A stretch of 52,807 nucleotides of DNA, from contig JAUXWC010000330.1 in NCBI GenBank assembly GCA_030685025.1, positions 1 through 52,807 on the forward strand, written 5' to 3'. Origin of the DNA: Rhodoferax sp. (lineage in GTDB: Bacteria; Pseudomonadota; Gammaproteobacteria; Burkholderiales; Burkholderiaceae_C). The notes beneath the pieces were generated by a model, which had not been told where the DNA came from, did not search any database, and saw only the letters and a program-made list of their open reading frames with translations. This document shows positions 9,082 through 19,306 of this stretch, in pieces. The position numbers and the translations under genes were made by a program. The stretch's first letter is position 1; every line of letters starts with the position of its first letter.

Positions 9082-11298
9082 CTAGAGCTTGAACTCCATC
9101 GCAACACCAAAATTGGTGCGCGTGCGCCGCAGCGAGGTGCTGCCGTAGCCGCTGCTCAGCAGCGTTTGCGACTGCGTATCGAGCGGCGCCAGGTTGTTGG
9201 CGCTCAGGCGCAACGATGCGGTGCGACTGAACACCCATTGCCCAAACACATCCAGCGTTCGGCTGCGCGATTGGTCAAGCCACTGCGACGCGGTCTGCCG
9301 GGTGGCGTAGCCGGGCGTGAACACCAAGCTGGCGCCAACCGTCAGCGGCTTGTCGGCAAAGCGGTGGTCAAAACCAAAGTTGCCGGACCACGGTTGCTGT
9401 CCGTCCAGTCGGTTGTCCGGCCCTGGCAAGGCCTCGACCTTGGAGCGGTAAAAACTCAGGGCACCGCGCAGATTGAGCGCCAGCTTGGGGTCGAACAGCG
9501 CGGGGATCAACTCACCGGCGCGCCCCTTGACCTCAAGTTCCAGTCCGCTGGTCTGCGCCTTGGAGAAGTTGCTTGGGCGCGATACCCAGCGCGGCACGCC
9601 GGCCCAGGGCACGGTCTCCAGGGTGCTGACATTGCGGATCAGGTTGTTCACATTGCGGTGGAACATGCCAACGCTGATCAGGCCACCTCCGGCCAGGTAC
9701 TTCTCGAACGAGACGTCCAGGCCGGTTGCCAGTTCGGGCTTCAACGCAGGGTTGCCTTCGCGGTCGGGCGAGAGCTCGGTGTTGGGCTTGCCAGGGTCCG
9801 CAAACAAACCATTGAGCGCGGGGCGGGCCATCAGCGCATTGAGTTCCGGCGCCTTGTAGCTGCGGGTCAGGCTGGCGCGGATCAGGTCGCGGCTCTGCGG
9901 ATCGAGCTTGTAGGTGAGGTGCATCAGGGGGGTGACGACGCGGCTGGTGTTGTCAATCGGCACCGCCGCGCCGCGGCTGTGCGAAGCAATGCGTTCCGCG
10001 CGCAAGCCAAAGTTACCGGACCACTGTTTGGAGATCTCCCACTCATCTTGCGCAAACCAGGCTTGGCGCTCGATGCGTGCCGAAAACGGTTGGCCCTCGA
10101 ACTCGGGCAACTGCGGCAGGCCGTTCTCGGTGACCTCGCGCCGTTCATCGCGCCGTCGCCACTCCAGGTCCCAGCCCACCGTCAGGCTGTGCTGGTCGTT
10201 CAGAAGCTGGGTGTATTTGCCAGCCTGGGTCAGGCTCTTGTCTTGCGTGTCACCGGCCACATGGCGCTGCGCTGCCCCAAGGCGGTAGGTCTGGCTGGTG
10301 AAAGTGCCCTTCGACGCCTGGGCGCCGCCCTTGAGCTCCATCCGTTGTGAGCTGCTGAAGTGGTTCACCCACTGCAGATTGCCGCGCACGTTCTGCCAGA
10401 TGCCGTGTGTTTCGGCATCGTCGTCCAGGCTCGGCTGCCCTGTGAGTACTTCATTGCGGTACTGCACACGGTTGTTCCAGTAGCCCTTCTGCAGGAACGA
10501 TTGCAGCGACAGCGTCTCGTCGTCGCTCAGCCTCCAGTTCAGGCGCGGGCCGGCATTGAACCCATGGCCCCAAAAGAGTTGGTCGCCGCGCTGGATCGCC
10601 TGCGATGGCAGTGAATCGGTTCCCGGCATGTCGCGGGTATTGACAAATGCGTTCAGGCCGCGCCACTCGAACAGCGAAACGGGTAGCGACAGCGACAGTG
10701 CGCCGATCTTTTCACCAAACGTGAAAGTCCCCGAGGGAGTGGGTCGTTCGGTGTTGTAACCGACGCTGATCCGAAGGTCGCGCTGCGAGACCCGTGGCGC
10801 CTCTTTCAAGATGATGTTGATGGCGCCGGCCACCGCCTGCGCGCTCTGGTCGGCAGTCGGACCCTTGGTCACTTCTATCCGCTCGACCTGCGAGGGGCTG
10901 AGTTGGTCGAGCGCAAAGCCCGGTGGGGCCGGGTCGCCATTGATCAGGATCAGGGTGTAGCCGGCACCCAGGCCACGCATGCGGGGCGCGCCACCCTGCA
11001 CCGAGACGCCGGGCAGGCGCTTGAGCACGTCGGCCACGTTGCCGTCGCCGTACTTGTCCAGCTCTTCGCGGCCATAGATTTGTTTGGCGACTTGCGAGCG
11101 GCGGCGCAGATCGGTGTCGCTTTGCTGGCGCGAAATCACCTCTACCCGGTCCAGACGACCGCCCGGCTGCGAACGGGTCGGGTCCCCGACGCCAACGGGC
11201 ATGTCTTGGGCGGTTGCGCTTGGCAAGTAGCCAAACGGTGACACAGCCGCAAGCAGCAGGGCCGTTGAAAGGGGTAGACGCTTCACCAGGGGCTCCAA
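9082..11298 (-). CDS. TonB-dependent outer-membrane receptor
   Basis: A 738-residue ligand-gated outer-membrane porin energised by TonB. Residues 1-30 form a signal peptide. DRVEVISRQ (50-58) resembles a TonB box. The plug domain follows, with DVLKRLPGVSVQGG and VERIEVTKGPTADQSAQAVAG, the hallmarks of the family, and then a long beta-barrel rich in alternating aromatic and polar residues. It ends GVAMEFKL with no terminal aromatic residue, which is slightly unusual. No siderophore or vitamin genes flank it, so the ligand is unknown. FepA/CirA-like siderophore receptors are the closest general match. Monocistronic by spacing. Confidence 0.93.
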   Translation of the reverse strand: MEPLVKRLPLSTALLLAAVSPFGYLPSATAQDMPVGVGDPTRSQPGGRLDRVEVISRQQSDTDLRRRSQVAKQIYGREELDKYGDGNVADVLKRLPGVSVQGGAPRMRGLGAGYTLILINGDPAPPGFALDQLSPSQVERIEVTKGPTADQSAQAVAGAINIILKEAPRVSQRDLRISVGYNTERPTPSGTFTFGEKIGALSLSLPVSLFEWRGLNAFVNTRDMPGTDSLPSQAIQRGDQLFWGHGFNAGPRLNWRLSDDETLSLQSFLQKGYWNNRVQYRNEVLTGQPSLDDDAETHGIWQNVRGNLQWVNHFSSSQRMELKGGAQASKGTFTSQTYRLGAAQRHVAGDTQDKSLTQAGKYTQLLNDQHSLTVGWDLEWRRRDERREVTENGLPQLPEFEGQPFSARIERQAWFAQDEWEISKQWSGNFGLRAERIASHSRGAAVPIDNTSRVVTPLMHLTYKLDPQSRDLIRASLTRSYKAPELNALMARPALNGLFADPGKPNTELSPDREGNPALKPELATGLDVSFEKYLAGGGLISVGMFHRNVNNLIRNVSTLETVPWAGVPRWVSRPSNFSKAQTSGLELEVKGRAGELIPALFDPKLALNLRGALSFYRSKVEALPGPDNRLDGQQPWSGNFGFDHRFADKPLTVGASLVFTPGYATRQTASQWLDQSRSRTLDVFGQWVFSRTASLRLSANNLAPLDTQSQTLLSSGYGSTSLRRTRTNFGVAMEFKL

Positions 11299-11545
11299 AA
11301 AAAAAGCGAAGCCCGATTGTGATGGACCTGGCGGCGACTTGCTGATGGACCTATCTTGGAGGGTTGCGATTCAAACTGAGTGCGCGGCGGTGGTAGCGGT
11401 TGTTAGCCGGTTTGCACTATGCCGAGCGAGGTTTGTTTTCCCCACTCACTCCCCCGGCCCCTCTCCCGCCCCGCCGGGCGGAGGTGCCGGTTCGCAATGA
11501 GGTGCTGGCCGTCCTGTGGTCGATGAAGGGTGAAGTGGTACGGGT

Positions 11546-12796
11546 CTAGCGTTCCAGGCGCAGCAACTGGCCGGCGTCGGTGAGTAGGTAGAGCCAGCCG
11601 TCGGCACGGCCTTGCTTGACGACGCGGATGCGTTGGCCCAGCGCCTTGACTGCGCTGACCTCTTCCTTGGCCACCACCCGGTCGCCGTCCAGGGTGATGC
11701 GCCACAAGGTGCTGCCAGCCAGCGCGCCAGAAAAGGCGTTGCCGCGCCAGCCCAGGTCGTCAAAGCGTGTGCCGGTGTAGAACACCAGGCCAGACGGCGC
11801 GGTCGACACCGGCATCCAGGTGGTTTTGGGTTCTTCAAAGTCGGGGGCGTGGGTGCCGCCGCCGGGCCGGCAGGCCAGGGTGTTGGTGCCGGCACTGTAG
11901 GGGCAGCCGTAGCTGCGCAGCGGCCAACCGTAGTTGCGCCCCGGCAGCACCTGGTTGAGTTCGTCGCCGCCCAGCGGGCCGTGTTCGCTGATCCACAGCT
12001 CATCCGTGCCGGGCAGCAGCGCCGCCCCTTGAGCGTTACGGTGCCCGTAGGACCAGATTTCCGGACGCGCACCGGCCACGCCAAAGCTGGGGTTGCCGGC
12101 CGGAATGCTGCCGTCGCGGTTGATACGGATCACCTTGCCCAGGGTGGTGGCCAGGTTTTGCGCATTGCCGGTGCCGGGGTTGGCGGGGTCGTCGCGCTGG
12201 CGGTCACCCAGTGTGACGAACAGGGTCTTGTCGCTGCGAAAAACCAGGCGCGAGCCGAAGTGACCGTCGCCGCCGACCTTGGGAACCTGCCGGTAGATCA
12301 CCTCCGCGCCGACGATGGACTGGCCGACCAGGTTGCCGCGCGCCACGGCAGTGCCGGAGCCACCGCTGCCGGACTCAGAAAAGGTCCAGTAGATGCGCGG
12401 GTTGCTGCTCGAATCAAAGTCGGGGTCCAGCGCCACGTCGAGCAAACCGCCCTGGCCGGATGCCACCAGATTGGGCAAGCTGGCACTGAAGGGCGCGGAG
12501 ACCGTGCGCCCGTCGGCACTGACAAGCACCATCGTGCCGCCCTTCTGGGTAATCAGCATGCGCCCATCGGGCAGAAAAGCCAGGCCCCAGGGGCTGCTCA
12601 GACTGCTGGTCAACAGGGCGATTCTGGGTGCGGCGCCGGGTGACGGTGGTGGCGTCGGTGTCGGCACTGGCGCGGGAGTGACCGGCGCGGCCCCCGCATC
12701 GCTGCCACCGCCGCAGGCGCTCAGCAAGCAAGCCAGGGCGAACGCGGTGCTCAGTTGACGCGCTGCCAACGCGTTGGTCATGGCGAGAATATTCAT
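11546..12796 (-). CDS. PQQ-dependent sugar dehydrogenase-like lipoprotein (GSDH/sorbosone family)
   Basis: A 416-residue secreted lipoprotein predicted to form a six-bladed beta-propeller like soluble PQQ glucose dehydrogenase (Asd/YliI). Residues 1-28 are a lipoprotein signal with the lipobox LLSAC (Cys28). A Thr/Pro linker follows, then SSPWGLAFLPDGRMLITQKGG, LLDVALDPDF and EIWSYGHRNAQGAAL, all family motifs. ELWISEHGPLGGDELN is the conserved metal/PQQ-proximal segment. The start at 12794-12796 is preferred because GGGGG lies just upstream. The gene sits 40 bp after kup on the same strand. Substrate specificity is not predictable. Confidence 0.88.
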   Translation of the reverse strand: MNILAMTNALAARQLSTAFALACLLSACGGGSDAGAAPVTPAPVPTPTPPPSPGAAPRIALLTSSLSSPWGLAFLPDGRMLITQKGGTMVLVSADGRTVSAPFSASLPNLVASGQGGLLDVALDPDFDSSSNPRIYWTFSESGSGGSGTAVARGNLVGQSIVGAEVIYRQVPKVGGDGHFGSRLVFRSDKTLFVTLGDRQRDDPANPGTGNAQNLATTLGKVIRINRDGSIPAGNPSFGVAGARPEIWSYGHRNAQGAALLPGTDELWISEHGPLGGDELNQVLPGRNYGWPLRSYGCPYSAGTNTLACRPGGGTHAPDFEEPKTTWMPVSTAPSGLVFYTGTRFDDLGWRGNAFSGALAGSTLWRITLDGDRVVAKEEVSAVKALGQRIRVVKQGRADGWLYLLTDAGQLLRLER

Positions 12797-12836
12797 GATG
12801 GCCCCCGATCAATTGCGCAGTCCACTTGATGCGTCG

Positions 12837-14705
12837 TCAGATTTCGATCTTCGAGCCCAGCTCCACCACCGAGTTGTTGGGCAGGTTCAGGAAATCGGCC
12901 GCGCCGCTGGCGTTATGGTGCATCTGGGCAAACAGTTTTTCGCGCCAGCGCGCCATGCCCGTTCCGAGGGTGGGCACCACGGTGTCGCGCGAAAGAAAAT
13001 AGCTGGTGGTCATGGGCTCCAGTTCGCAGCCGCGCCCCTTGATCTGCTGCAAGGCCTTGGGCACGTCGGGGTCGTTCTTGAAGCCGTAGTTGATGATGAC
13101 CTGCCAGCAATCATGCCCGAGCGACTCGATCGACAGGCGTTTGTCCATGCCGATCCATGGCACCTCGTGGTTGCGCACGGTGACGAACAGGTTGTTCTCG
13201 TGCAGCACCTTGTTGTGCTTCAGGTTGTGCAGCATGGCGTTGGGCACGGTGCCGATTTCGGCCGTCAGGAATACGGCGGTGCCTTCCACGCGCACCGGGG
13301 GGCTGACGAACACCGCCTCCAGGAAGCTGCTCAGATCAATGGCATCGGCCTTGAGCTTTTCGTTGAGCAGGCGCCGGCCGTCCTTCCAGGTCATCATCAA
13401 GGTGAAGATGGCGCCACCAATCAGCAAGGGGAACCAGCCGCCGTCCAGCAACTTGAGCATGTTGGAGCTGAAGAACGCGAGGTCGATCGCGAAGAAGAAG
13501 CCGGTCGCCCCGATGCACAACCACAGCGGGTACTTCCAGGCGTAGCGGATCACGAAGAAGGTCAGGATGGTGGTGATGAGCATGTCCAAGGTCACCGCGA
13601 TGCCGTAGGCGGCGGCCAGATTGCTCGACGACCTGAACATCACCACCGCCAGCACGATGGCCACGAACAGCCCCCAGTTGACAAAGGCAATGTAGATTTG
13701 CCCGGTGTCCTTGACGCTGGTGTGTTCCACATTGAGGCGTGGCAGGTAGCCCAGTTGAATCACTTGCTTGGTGACGCTGAAGGCGCCGGTGATCAGCGCC
13801 TGCGACGCAATCACCGCAGCCATGGTGGCCAGCACCACCAGGGGGATCAGCGCCCAGTCCGGTGCCATCATGTAGAACGGATTCTTGACGGCGGCGGGGT
13901 TCTTTAGCAGCAGGGCGCCCTGGCCAAAGTAGTTCAGGGTCAGCGCGGGCATCACCACGCCGAACCAGGCCAGTCGGATCGGCTTCTTGCCAAAGTGGCC
14001 TAGATCGGCATACAAGGCCTCGGCACCGGTGACACACAGCACCACGGCGCCCAGCAGAACGAAGGCGACACCAGGGTTGTGCCAAATGAACCCCAAGGCG
14101 TAGTGCGGACTGATGGCTTTCAGGATTTCGGGGTGGTCGGCGATCTGCGCGATGCCCAGCACCGAAATCGTGGCGAACCAGACCAGGGTAATTGGCCCGA
14201 AGAACTTGCCAATGCCTGCGGTGCCGTGTTTTTGCACCATGAACAGGCACAACAGCACCGCAAGGGTCAAGGGAATCACGTATTTCTTGAAGGCCGGCGA
14301 CACCACCTCCAGGCCCTCCATCGCGCCCAATACCGAGATTGCCGGCGTGATGACCCCATCGCCATAGAATAAACAGGTTCCGAATATGCCGGCAATCAGC
14401 AGTAGCCGTCGCAACGCGGGTTTGTCCTTGACCGCTTGCGAGGCCAGTGCCAGCATCGCCACCAGCCCACCCTCCCCGTTGTTGTCGGCCCGCAGCACCA
14501 GTGCCACGTACTTGATCGACACGATGACGGTCATGGTCCAGAAGAAGATCGACAGGATGCCGTAGATGTTGTCGGTGGTGAAGGGCACGTGGCCGGAGCC
14601 AAATACCTCTTTGACGGCATACAGAACACTGGTTCCGATGTCGCCGTAAACAACACCGATGGCGCCCAGGGTGAGCGCCGGGAGAGACGATTTGGATGCT
14701 GACAC
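12837..14705 (-). CDS. kup: Low-affinity potassium uptake transporter Kup
   Basis: A K+/H+ symporter of the KUP/HAK/KT family, 622 residues, the typical proteobacterial length. The N-terminus holds [18 protein letters not shown], the family signature around TM1. TMs continue to about residue 430, after which a hydrophilic cytoplasmic domain runs to the C-terminus (ending ELGSKIEI). [19 protein letters not shown] is the second signature. Expected to act in the inner membrane at low external pH or high osmolarity. The 231-bp upstream gap should contain its promoter; it includes a GC-rich palindrome close to the start codon with no known role. Confidence 0.96.
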   Translation of the reverse strand: MSASKSSLPALTLGAIGVVYGDIGTSVLYAVKEVFGSGHVPFTTDNIYGILSIFFWTMTVIVSIKYVALVLRADNNGEGGLVAMLALASQAVKDKPALRRLLLIAGIFGTCLFYGDGVITPAISVLGAMEGLEVVSPAFKKYVIPLTLAVLLCLFMVQKHGTAGIGKFFGPITLVWFATISVLGIAQIADHPEILKAISPHYALGFIWHNPGVAFVLLGAVVLCVTGAEALYADLGHFGKKPIRLAWFGVVMPALTLNYFGQGALLLKNPAAVKNPFYMMAPDWALIPLVVLATMAAVIASQALITGAFSVTKQVIQLGYLPRLNVEHTSVKDTGQIYIAFVNWGLFVAIVLAVVMFRSSSNLAAAYGIAVTLDMLITTILTFFVIRYAWKYPLWLCIGATGFFFAIDLAFFSSNMLKLLDGGWFPLLIGGAIFTLMMTWKDGRRLLNEKLKADAIDLSSFLEAVFVSPPVRVEGTAVFLTAEIGTVPNAMLHNLKHNKVLHENNLFVTVRNHEVPWIGMDKRLSIESLGHDCWQVIINYGFKNDPDVPKALQQIKGRGCELEPMTTSYFLSRDTVVPTLGTGMARWREKLFAQMHHNASGAADFLNLPNNSVVELGSKIEI

Positions 14706-14936
14706 AAGTTAACCCAGCCCTGGGCTGGGCGGGTTCCGTTCCGATTTGGGATCGCCATTTTGCGCTTTTGGTGACGCCTTGCCTGTAGGCCTAGACTCTA
14801 TTGCGTCGCCAAACCCGGCAATGTTGCACCGCAACAACTTCACGCTTGACAGCAACGGCCTTCCAAGTACAGCGAAACGGGAGGTCGGATCGACGGCGGC
14901 TTATTCACACCAGCAAGCGGCGCGGTGGCGCGGGCC

Positions 14937-15821
14937 TCAGGGGCCTGGCTGGTTGGCGGCAGGCGCGGCCGCCAGCTTTTTGCCCGTCGCTTGCGGCGGC
15001 CCCAGCCGTTCGCTCATCCAGCGTTGCAGGTCCATCCACATCTGCCGCATTTCCACTTCAGAGGGCGTGCGCGCGGCATTGGGCAATTCGATGGTGACCA
15101 CCGGGATGCCCTTGTGCACCCCGCCGTAGTTGCCCAAGGAGCCCGGAAAGATGCCAACCTGATCAAGGTACAGGCGCCCCAGCTTGCTGGGGGGGACGCT
15201 CGGGCCGTCAAAGTCCAGCACGCCGTAGGGCGCGTGAATGCTGACGATCAGGTTGGGTTTGAAGCTGCCCATTTGTTCGAACAGGAAACGGGCTTCCGGT
15301 TCGGACAAGGGCTGGTGCCCGGGCCAGCGGCGCGGGTCTTTGCCAGTGCGTTTTTCCCAATAAATGCGCGAGTCGCGCGCCCAGTTCGGGGTCGGAAAAT
15401 TGCGGTTCAGATCGACCCCACGGGCGTTGACACGTTTCGCCGGTTTGGCAAACAGGCCATCTGGATTGAGCGCCGGGATAAAGCGCCAGTGCACCGCTTG
15501 CGGTGAGCCCGCTGTGGGGCCTTGCGCCAGGCGTATCCAATGGAACGCCATCGCCGCCGACGACAGTTCGTCACCGTGCATGCCGCCGATGACCAGTACG
15601 CGCCGGTCGGCGTCGAGCGGCTGGATGTCACTGGTCCAGATGGTTCGGCCCTTGACCGAGCGAGCCGACGCGTCCTGCAAACTCGCGGATTCACACTGGG
15701 TTTGTGGCAGGCTCGGCAAGCGCTCGGCGTAGTGCTTGCACACCTTGGATGCATTGGCGTCAAATGCTATCAAAAGAGCAGCGAAGAGCAGACTGATGGA
15801 GGGACCACGTGGCATGAACAC
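14937..15821 (-). CDS. M14-family zinc carboxypeptidase, MpaA-like, exported
   Basis: A 294-residue metallopeptidase with an N-terminal signal peptide (about 1-24). The zinc site is visible as H82 and E85 in GGMHGDE and H196 in SIHAPYG. RGVDLNRNFP (residues 134-143) carries the substrate-binding Asn-Arg. E245 in VVTIELP is the general base. The arrangement fits murein-peptide amidase MpaA and related M14 enzymes that cleave gamma-D-Glu-diaminopimelate bonds in cell-wall peptides. MpaA itself is cytoplasmic, but this protein looks exported, so it probably acts in the periplasm. Divergent from the LysR gene at 15924. Confidence 0.85.
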   Translation of the reverse strand: MFMPRGPSISLLFAALLIAFDANASKVCKHYAERLPSLPQTQCESASLQDASARSVKGRTIWTSDIQPLDADRRVLVIGGMHGDELSSAAMAFHWIRLAQGPTAGSPQAVHWRFIPALNPDGLFAKPAKRVNARGVDLNRNFPTPNWARDSRIYWEKRTGKDPRRWPGHQPLSEPEARFLFEQMGSFKPNLIVSIHAPYGVLDFDGPSVPPSKLGRLYLDQVGIFPGSLGNYGGVHKGIPVVTIELPNAARTPSEVEMRQMWMDLQRWMSERLGPPQATGKKLAAAPAANQPGP

Positions 15822-15923
15822 AATTTTAAGTCGGGCGTGCCGGATTCATTGCTCTGTGCGCAGTGGGTAATTGGGTCGCGATGGGACTCTCTTGCCGCTT
15901 TTTTGGTGTGTAATCGTCAGTCG

Positions 15924-16844
15924 ATGGACAAGCTCAAACAAATGGAATCCTTCGTCTCGGTGGCGCTTCGCGGCAGTCTGACTGCCGCCGCCCAGGCCGA
16001 GGGCGTGGCGCCGGCCATCATGGGGCGCCGGCTCGACGGTCTGGAGGCACGCCTGGGCGTCAAGTTGCTGGTGCGCACCACGCGGCGCATCTCGCTCACC
16101 CATGAGGGCAGCGCCTTTCTGGAGGACTGCCAGCGCCTGTTGGCCGACTTTGCCAATGCCGAGGCCAGTGTGTCGGCCGGGGGCGTCAAGGCCAGCGGGC
16201 ACCTGCGTATCACGGCGCCAGCCGGTTTCGGTCGGCGTCACGTGGCGCCCTTGGTGCCGCGCTTTCGGGAATTGCATGGCGAGGTCACGATCTCCTTGAA
16301 CCTGAGCGACCGGGTCGTGGACTTGGCCGGCGAGGGCCAGGACTGCGCGGTGCGAGTGGGCGACATGCCCGACTCCTCGCTGGTCAGCGTGCGGCTGGCC
16401 GACAACCGGCGCCTGTGCGTCGCGTCACCAAAATACTTGCGCCAACACGGCACGCCACTGCACCCCAGTGACTTGTCCAGGTTTGATTGCCTGACGCTGT
16501 CCAGTGAAGCCTCGCAGACGCGGGGCTGGGCGTTTCGGGTGCCCAAGAATGGCACCACCGAAGTGTGGCACTTGAAACCCGGTGGTCCGCTGGACTGCTC
16601 GGATGGTCAGGTATTGCACGACTGGTGCTTGGCGGGCTATGGCATTGCCTGGCGCAGCACCTGGGAAGTCGAGGCCGAGGTTGCAGCGGGTCGATTGGTG
16701 GCGGTGCTGGAGGACTTTGCCGCACCGCCCAATGGCATCTACGCGGTGTTTCCGCAACGCAAACACCTGCCCTTGCGGCTGCGATTGTGGATTGATTTCC
16801 TTAAACACCACTACGCCCAGCCTGGCTTTTGGCGTGCGCAATGA
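15924..16844 (+). CDS. LysR-family transcriptional regulator
   Basis: A 306-residue DNA-binding regulator. The N-terminal winged helix-turn-helix is MDKLKQMESFVSVALRGSLT followed by AAAQAEGVAPAIMGRRLDGLE, with LLVRTTRRISLTHEG closing the wing. The remainder is the periplasmic-binding-like effector domain. The ATG at 15924 is chosen because the HTH begins right there; the frame stays open far upstream but shows no domain. The ChbG-like gene starts 13 bp after its stop. The M14 peptidase gene diverges from it across 102 bp, and LysR proteins often control a divergent neighbour, so either gene is a candidate target. Confidence 0.92.
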   Translation: MDKLKQMESFVSVALRGSLTAAAQAEGVAPAIMGRRLDGLEARLGVKLLVRTTRRISLTHEGSAFLEDCQRLLADFANAEASVSAGGVKASGHLRITAPAGFGRRHVAPLVPRFRELHGEVTISLNLSDRVVDLAGEGQDCAVRVGDMPDSSLVSVRLADNRRLCVASPKYLRQHGTPLHPSDLSRFDCLTLSSEASQTRGWAFRVPKNGTTEVWHLKPGGPLDCSDGQVLHDWCLAGYGIAWRSTWEVEAEVAAGRLVAVLEDFAAPPNGIYAVFPQRKHLPLRLRLWIDFLKHHYAQPGFWRAQ

Positions 16845-16857
16845 CGGCGGCTTGTTG

Positions 16858-17664
16858 ATGAGGCAGTTGGTGTTGTGCGCCGATGATTTTGCGGTCCACG
16901 AGGCAGCCTCGCGCGGCATTGCCGACTTGGCGCGCCAGGGTCGCCTCAGTGCCACCAGCGTGATGGTGCTCTCGGAGCGCTGGCCGCGGGACGCCGCCTT
17001 GCTGCGGCCCCTGCGCGGACGCATCGACGTTGGCCTGCATCTCGACTGGACCAGTGAATTCGCCCGGCGCGCCGGGCACGGCATGAGCGTGGGTGCAGCC
17101 ATGCTGCGCGCCAGCCTCGGTGGCTTTGATCGGGGTGCCGCGCGCACCGTAGTCGATCGGCAATTGGACGCATTCGAGGCGCAGTGGGGCTTCCCGCCGG
17201 ACCATGTGGACGGTCACCAGCATGTGCAGCAGTTTGCGGGCATTCGCGATGCGCTGGTCGCCGCCGTCTGTCAGCGCTACGGTGCGCGCGCACCTTACTT
17301 GCGCGTGTCACGGCCGGTGCCGGGGCAGGCCGACCTGAAGAGCCGTGTCATCTCCGCCATGGGTGCGCAGGCACTGCAAAGCCGGGCCAGGCAGGCGCAT
17401 ATCGGCTGCGCCCCGCACCTGGGTGGTGTGTACGACTTTGATGCCGACTACCCCTCGCGGATGGACCGCTGGCTGGCCCAGGCGCCCAGTGGAACTTTGA
17501 TCATGTGTCATCCAGCGGATGCAGCCGCATCAGGCGATGTCATTGGCACGGCGCGCGCGCGGGAGTATGCGCACCTGCGCAGCGACGCATTCGCCCAGCA
17601 ACTTTCCGCGCACCAGATTGAACTGGTCCGCGGCGGGGCGCTTTACACTGGCAGTCGAACCTGA
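16858..17664 (+). CDS. ChbG/HpnK family deacetylase (YdjC-like)
   Basis: A 268-residue carbohydrate deacetylase fold. Conserved metal-ligand positions are visible: D9-D10 in LCADDF, H61 in GLHLDW, and H120/H122 in DGHQHVQQF. HpnK-type enzymes deacetylate acetylglucosaminyl lipids or sugars. Just downstream are ArnT-like, GtrA-like and GT2 genes, a common combination for decorating lipid-linked sugars, which suggests a membrane glycolipid substrate (inference). The ATG at 16858 is the first Met that keeps the N-terminal beta-strand motif. The upstream continuation of the frame overlaps the LysR gene and is not coding. Confidence 0.87.
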   Translation: MRQLVLCADDFAVHEAASRGIADLARQGRLSATSVMVLSERWPRDAALLRPLRGRIDVGLHLDWTSEFARRAGHGMSVGAAMLRASLGGFDRGAARTVVDRQLDAFEAQWGFPPDHVDGHQHVQQFAGIRDALVAAVCQRYGARAPYLRVSRPVPGQADLKSRVISAMGAQALQSRARQAHIGCAPHLGGVYDFDADYPSRMDRWLAQAPSGTLIMCHPADAAASGDVIGTARAREYAHLRSDAFAQQLSAHQIELVRGGALYTGSRT

Positions 17665-17695
17665 GACCTGGCGGGGCCAGCGTTGCCCTCAATTC

Positions 17696-19306
17696 ATGAA
17701 TGGATTCCTGGCTTTGACCGAACGTCGCAAATCGTGGCTCGCGCTGGCCCTGCTGTGGGCATTGTTGTTGGGGCTGGCCGCGCTGCGTCCGCTGGCCGTT
17801 CCCGATGAAGGGCGCTATGGCGAAATCGGTCGCTGGATGCTGCAAAGTGGCGATTGGCTGACGCCACGCGTCAACGGCATACCGTTCTTTCACAAGCCAC
17901 CCTATATCTATTGGCTGGAGGCGATGGCACTCGCAACCTGGGGCGTCAACGCCTGGGCGCTGCGTTGGGTGCCGGCGCTGCACGCCGGCCTGATGCTGGT
18001 GGCGCTGTACCTGGCGGCGCGCGGCAGCGTCGGGGAGACCACCGCACGGCGTGCCGCCATCATGCTGGGATCCAGCTTGTCCTTTCTGCTGGGCGGGCAG
18101 TACGTGAACCACGACATGGCGGTGGCGGCCTGGATCGGTGTGGCGATCTGGTGCTTTGCCCTGGCTTTTGTACGGCTGCCCGCCCAGCGTTCATCCAGTG
18201 CCGGGCCGGGCCCTGCCGTGCTGTGGTTGGCGCGACTGGGTTTTGTCGCCTGTGGCCTGGGTTTCCTGAGCAAAGGTTTGATCGGCATCGCTTTGCCGGG
18301 GCTGGTGCTCTTGATCTGGTTGCTGTGGACCGGCCAAGTCCGCAAGATAGTGCAGTTGCCGTGGCTGACTGGGCTGACGCTGCTTGCCGTGGTCAGCCTG
18401 CCATGGCTGGTGTTGGCGCACCAGCAGTTTCCAGACATGTTGTCGTATATGTTTGGCAAGCATCAGGTGGGGCGCTACACCGCCACCACTTTTAATAATG
18501 CCCGCGCTTGGTGGTTCTACCTGCCGGTGCTGCTGGTGTTGTTGTTTCCGTGGGTATTTTTTGCGCTTGTTCAGGCTGCAGGCCAAGTGCAACGGACCTA
18601 TAGTGCTACCAACTCCGTAGCAAAGTCGCTCGTGCTGCTGTGCTGGATCTGGTTGCTGGCGATTTTGGTCTTCTTCTCGGTCCCGAACTCCAAATTGATG
18701 GGTTATGTGTTGCCGGTGATGCCGGCCCTGGCCCTGCTGGCCGCACTGGGCTTTGAGCGTTGGCCGGGCGACAAAGCCTTTGCCCCCAGGGTGTGGCGTG
18801 GTTTGCTGGGGTTGGCGCTGGTGCTGGCCGTGGTCGCCAACGTGGCAGCTGGCCGTTTTACCGCCATAAGCGGCACGGCGGACATCGCGCGGGTGCTGGC
18901 CTGCGAGGCTGGCGCCGAAGACCGCATCTACATCCTGGATCGGTACCCCTATGACCTGCCATTCTTGCGGCAGGCCCGCCAGCCCATGATTGCGGTGCAG
19001 GACTGGCCCACTTTGCGTCGTTCGGCCGGAGATGGCTGGCAGCGTGAATTGTTTGAAGGTGCCGAGTTTGACCGGCTCGCCGGTGCGGTGTTGCAAACGC
19101 CCGATGTGTTGCCCAGCGCCGCCCGTACACCGGGCAACTGGCTGGTGATGCCTAGGGACGGCGAGCTCAATGCGGCATTGCAAGGACCATGGCGGCTGCA
19201 CCACGAGGGCGTCGGTTGGCGCCTCTTGCGCTCGGCGGGGGGACCGGGGTCAGCGCCGAAAGGCCCAGAAGCGGCCCAGCACAAAGGTCTGCCCGGCTGC
19301 AAATAA
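17696..19306 (+). CDS. ArnT-like/PMT-family lipid-linked sugar transferase
   Basis: An integral membrane glycosyltransferase of 536 residues with about 10-12 hydrophobic segments. The first periplasmic loop contains PLAVPDEGRYGEIGRWML, whose DEGRYGE is the GT83/ArnT metal-catalytic signature, followed by FHKPPYIYWLEA. Such enzymes transfer a sugar from undecaprenyl phosphate to lipid A or another acceptor in the periplasm. The GT2 and GtrA genes opposite would supply the lipid-linked sugar. Its last 57 bp overlap the 3' end of the GtrA gene on the other strand. The C-terminal ~18 residues look like low-complexity read-through. An internal inverted repeat, TGCTACC…GTAGCA, lies at 18604-18622. 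Confidence 0.9.
   Translation: MNGFLALTERRKSWLALALLWALLLGLAALRPLAVPDEGRYGEIGRWMLQSGDWLTPRVNGIPFFHKPPYIYWLEAMALATWGVNAWALRWVPALHAGLMLVALYLAARGSVGETTARRAAIMLGSSLSFLLGGQYVNHDMAVAAWIGVAIWCFALAFVRLPAQRSSSAGPGPAVLWLARLGFVACGLGFLSKGLIGIALPGLVLLIWLLWTGQVRKIVQLPWLTGLTLLAVVSLPWLVLAHQQFPDMLSYMFGKHQVGRYTATTFNNARAWWFYLPVLLVLLFPWVFFALVQAAGQVQRTYSATNSVAKSLVLLCWIWLLAILVFFSVPNSKLMGYVLPVMPALALLAALGFERWPGDKAFAPRVWRGLLGLALVLAVVANVAAGRFTAISGTADIARVLACEAGAEDRIYILDRYPYDLPFLRQARQPMIAVQDWPTLRRSAGDGWQRELFEGAEFDRLAGAVLQTPDVLPSAARTPGNWLVMPRDGELNAALQGPWRLHHEGVGWRLLRSAGGPGSAPKGPEAAQHKGLPGCK

Noticed and set aside
14706-14740. CCAGCCCTGGGCTGG palindrome next to the kup start
   Set aside because: It might be an operator or part of the leader, but I know no regulator with this site and see no second copy.
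18604-18622. TGCTACC…GTAGCA inverted repeat inside the ArnT-like gene
   Set aside because: It resembles short repeats common in Comamonadaceae, but it is in frame within coding sequence and only one clear copy was seen here.
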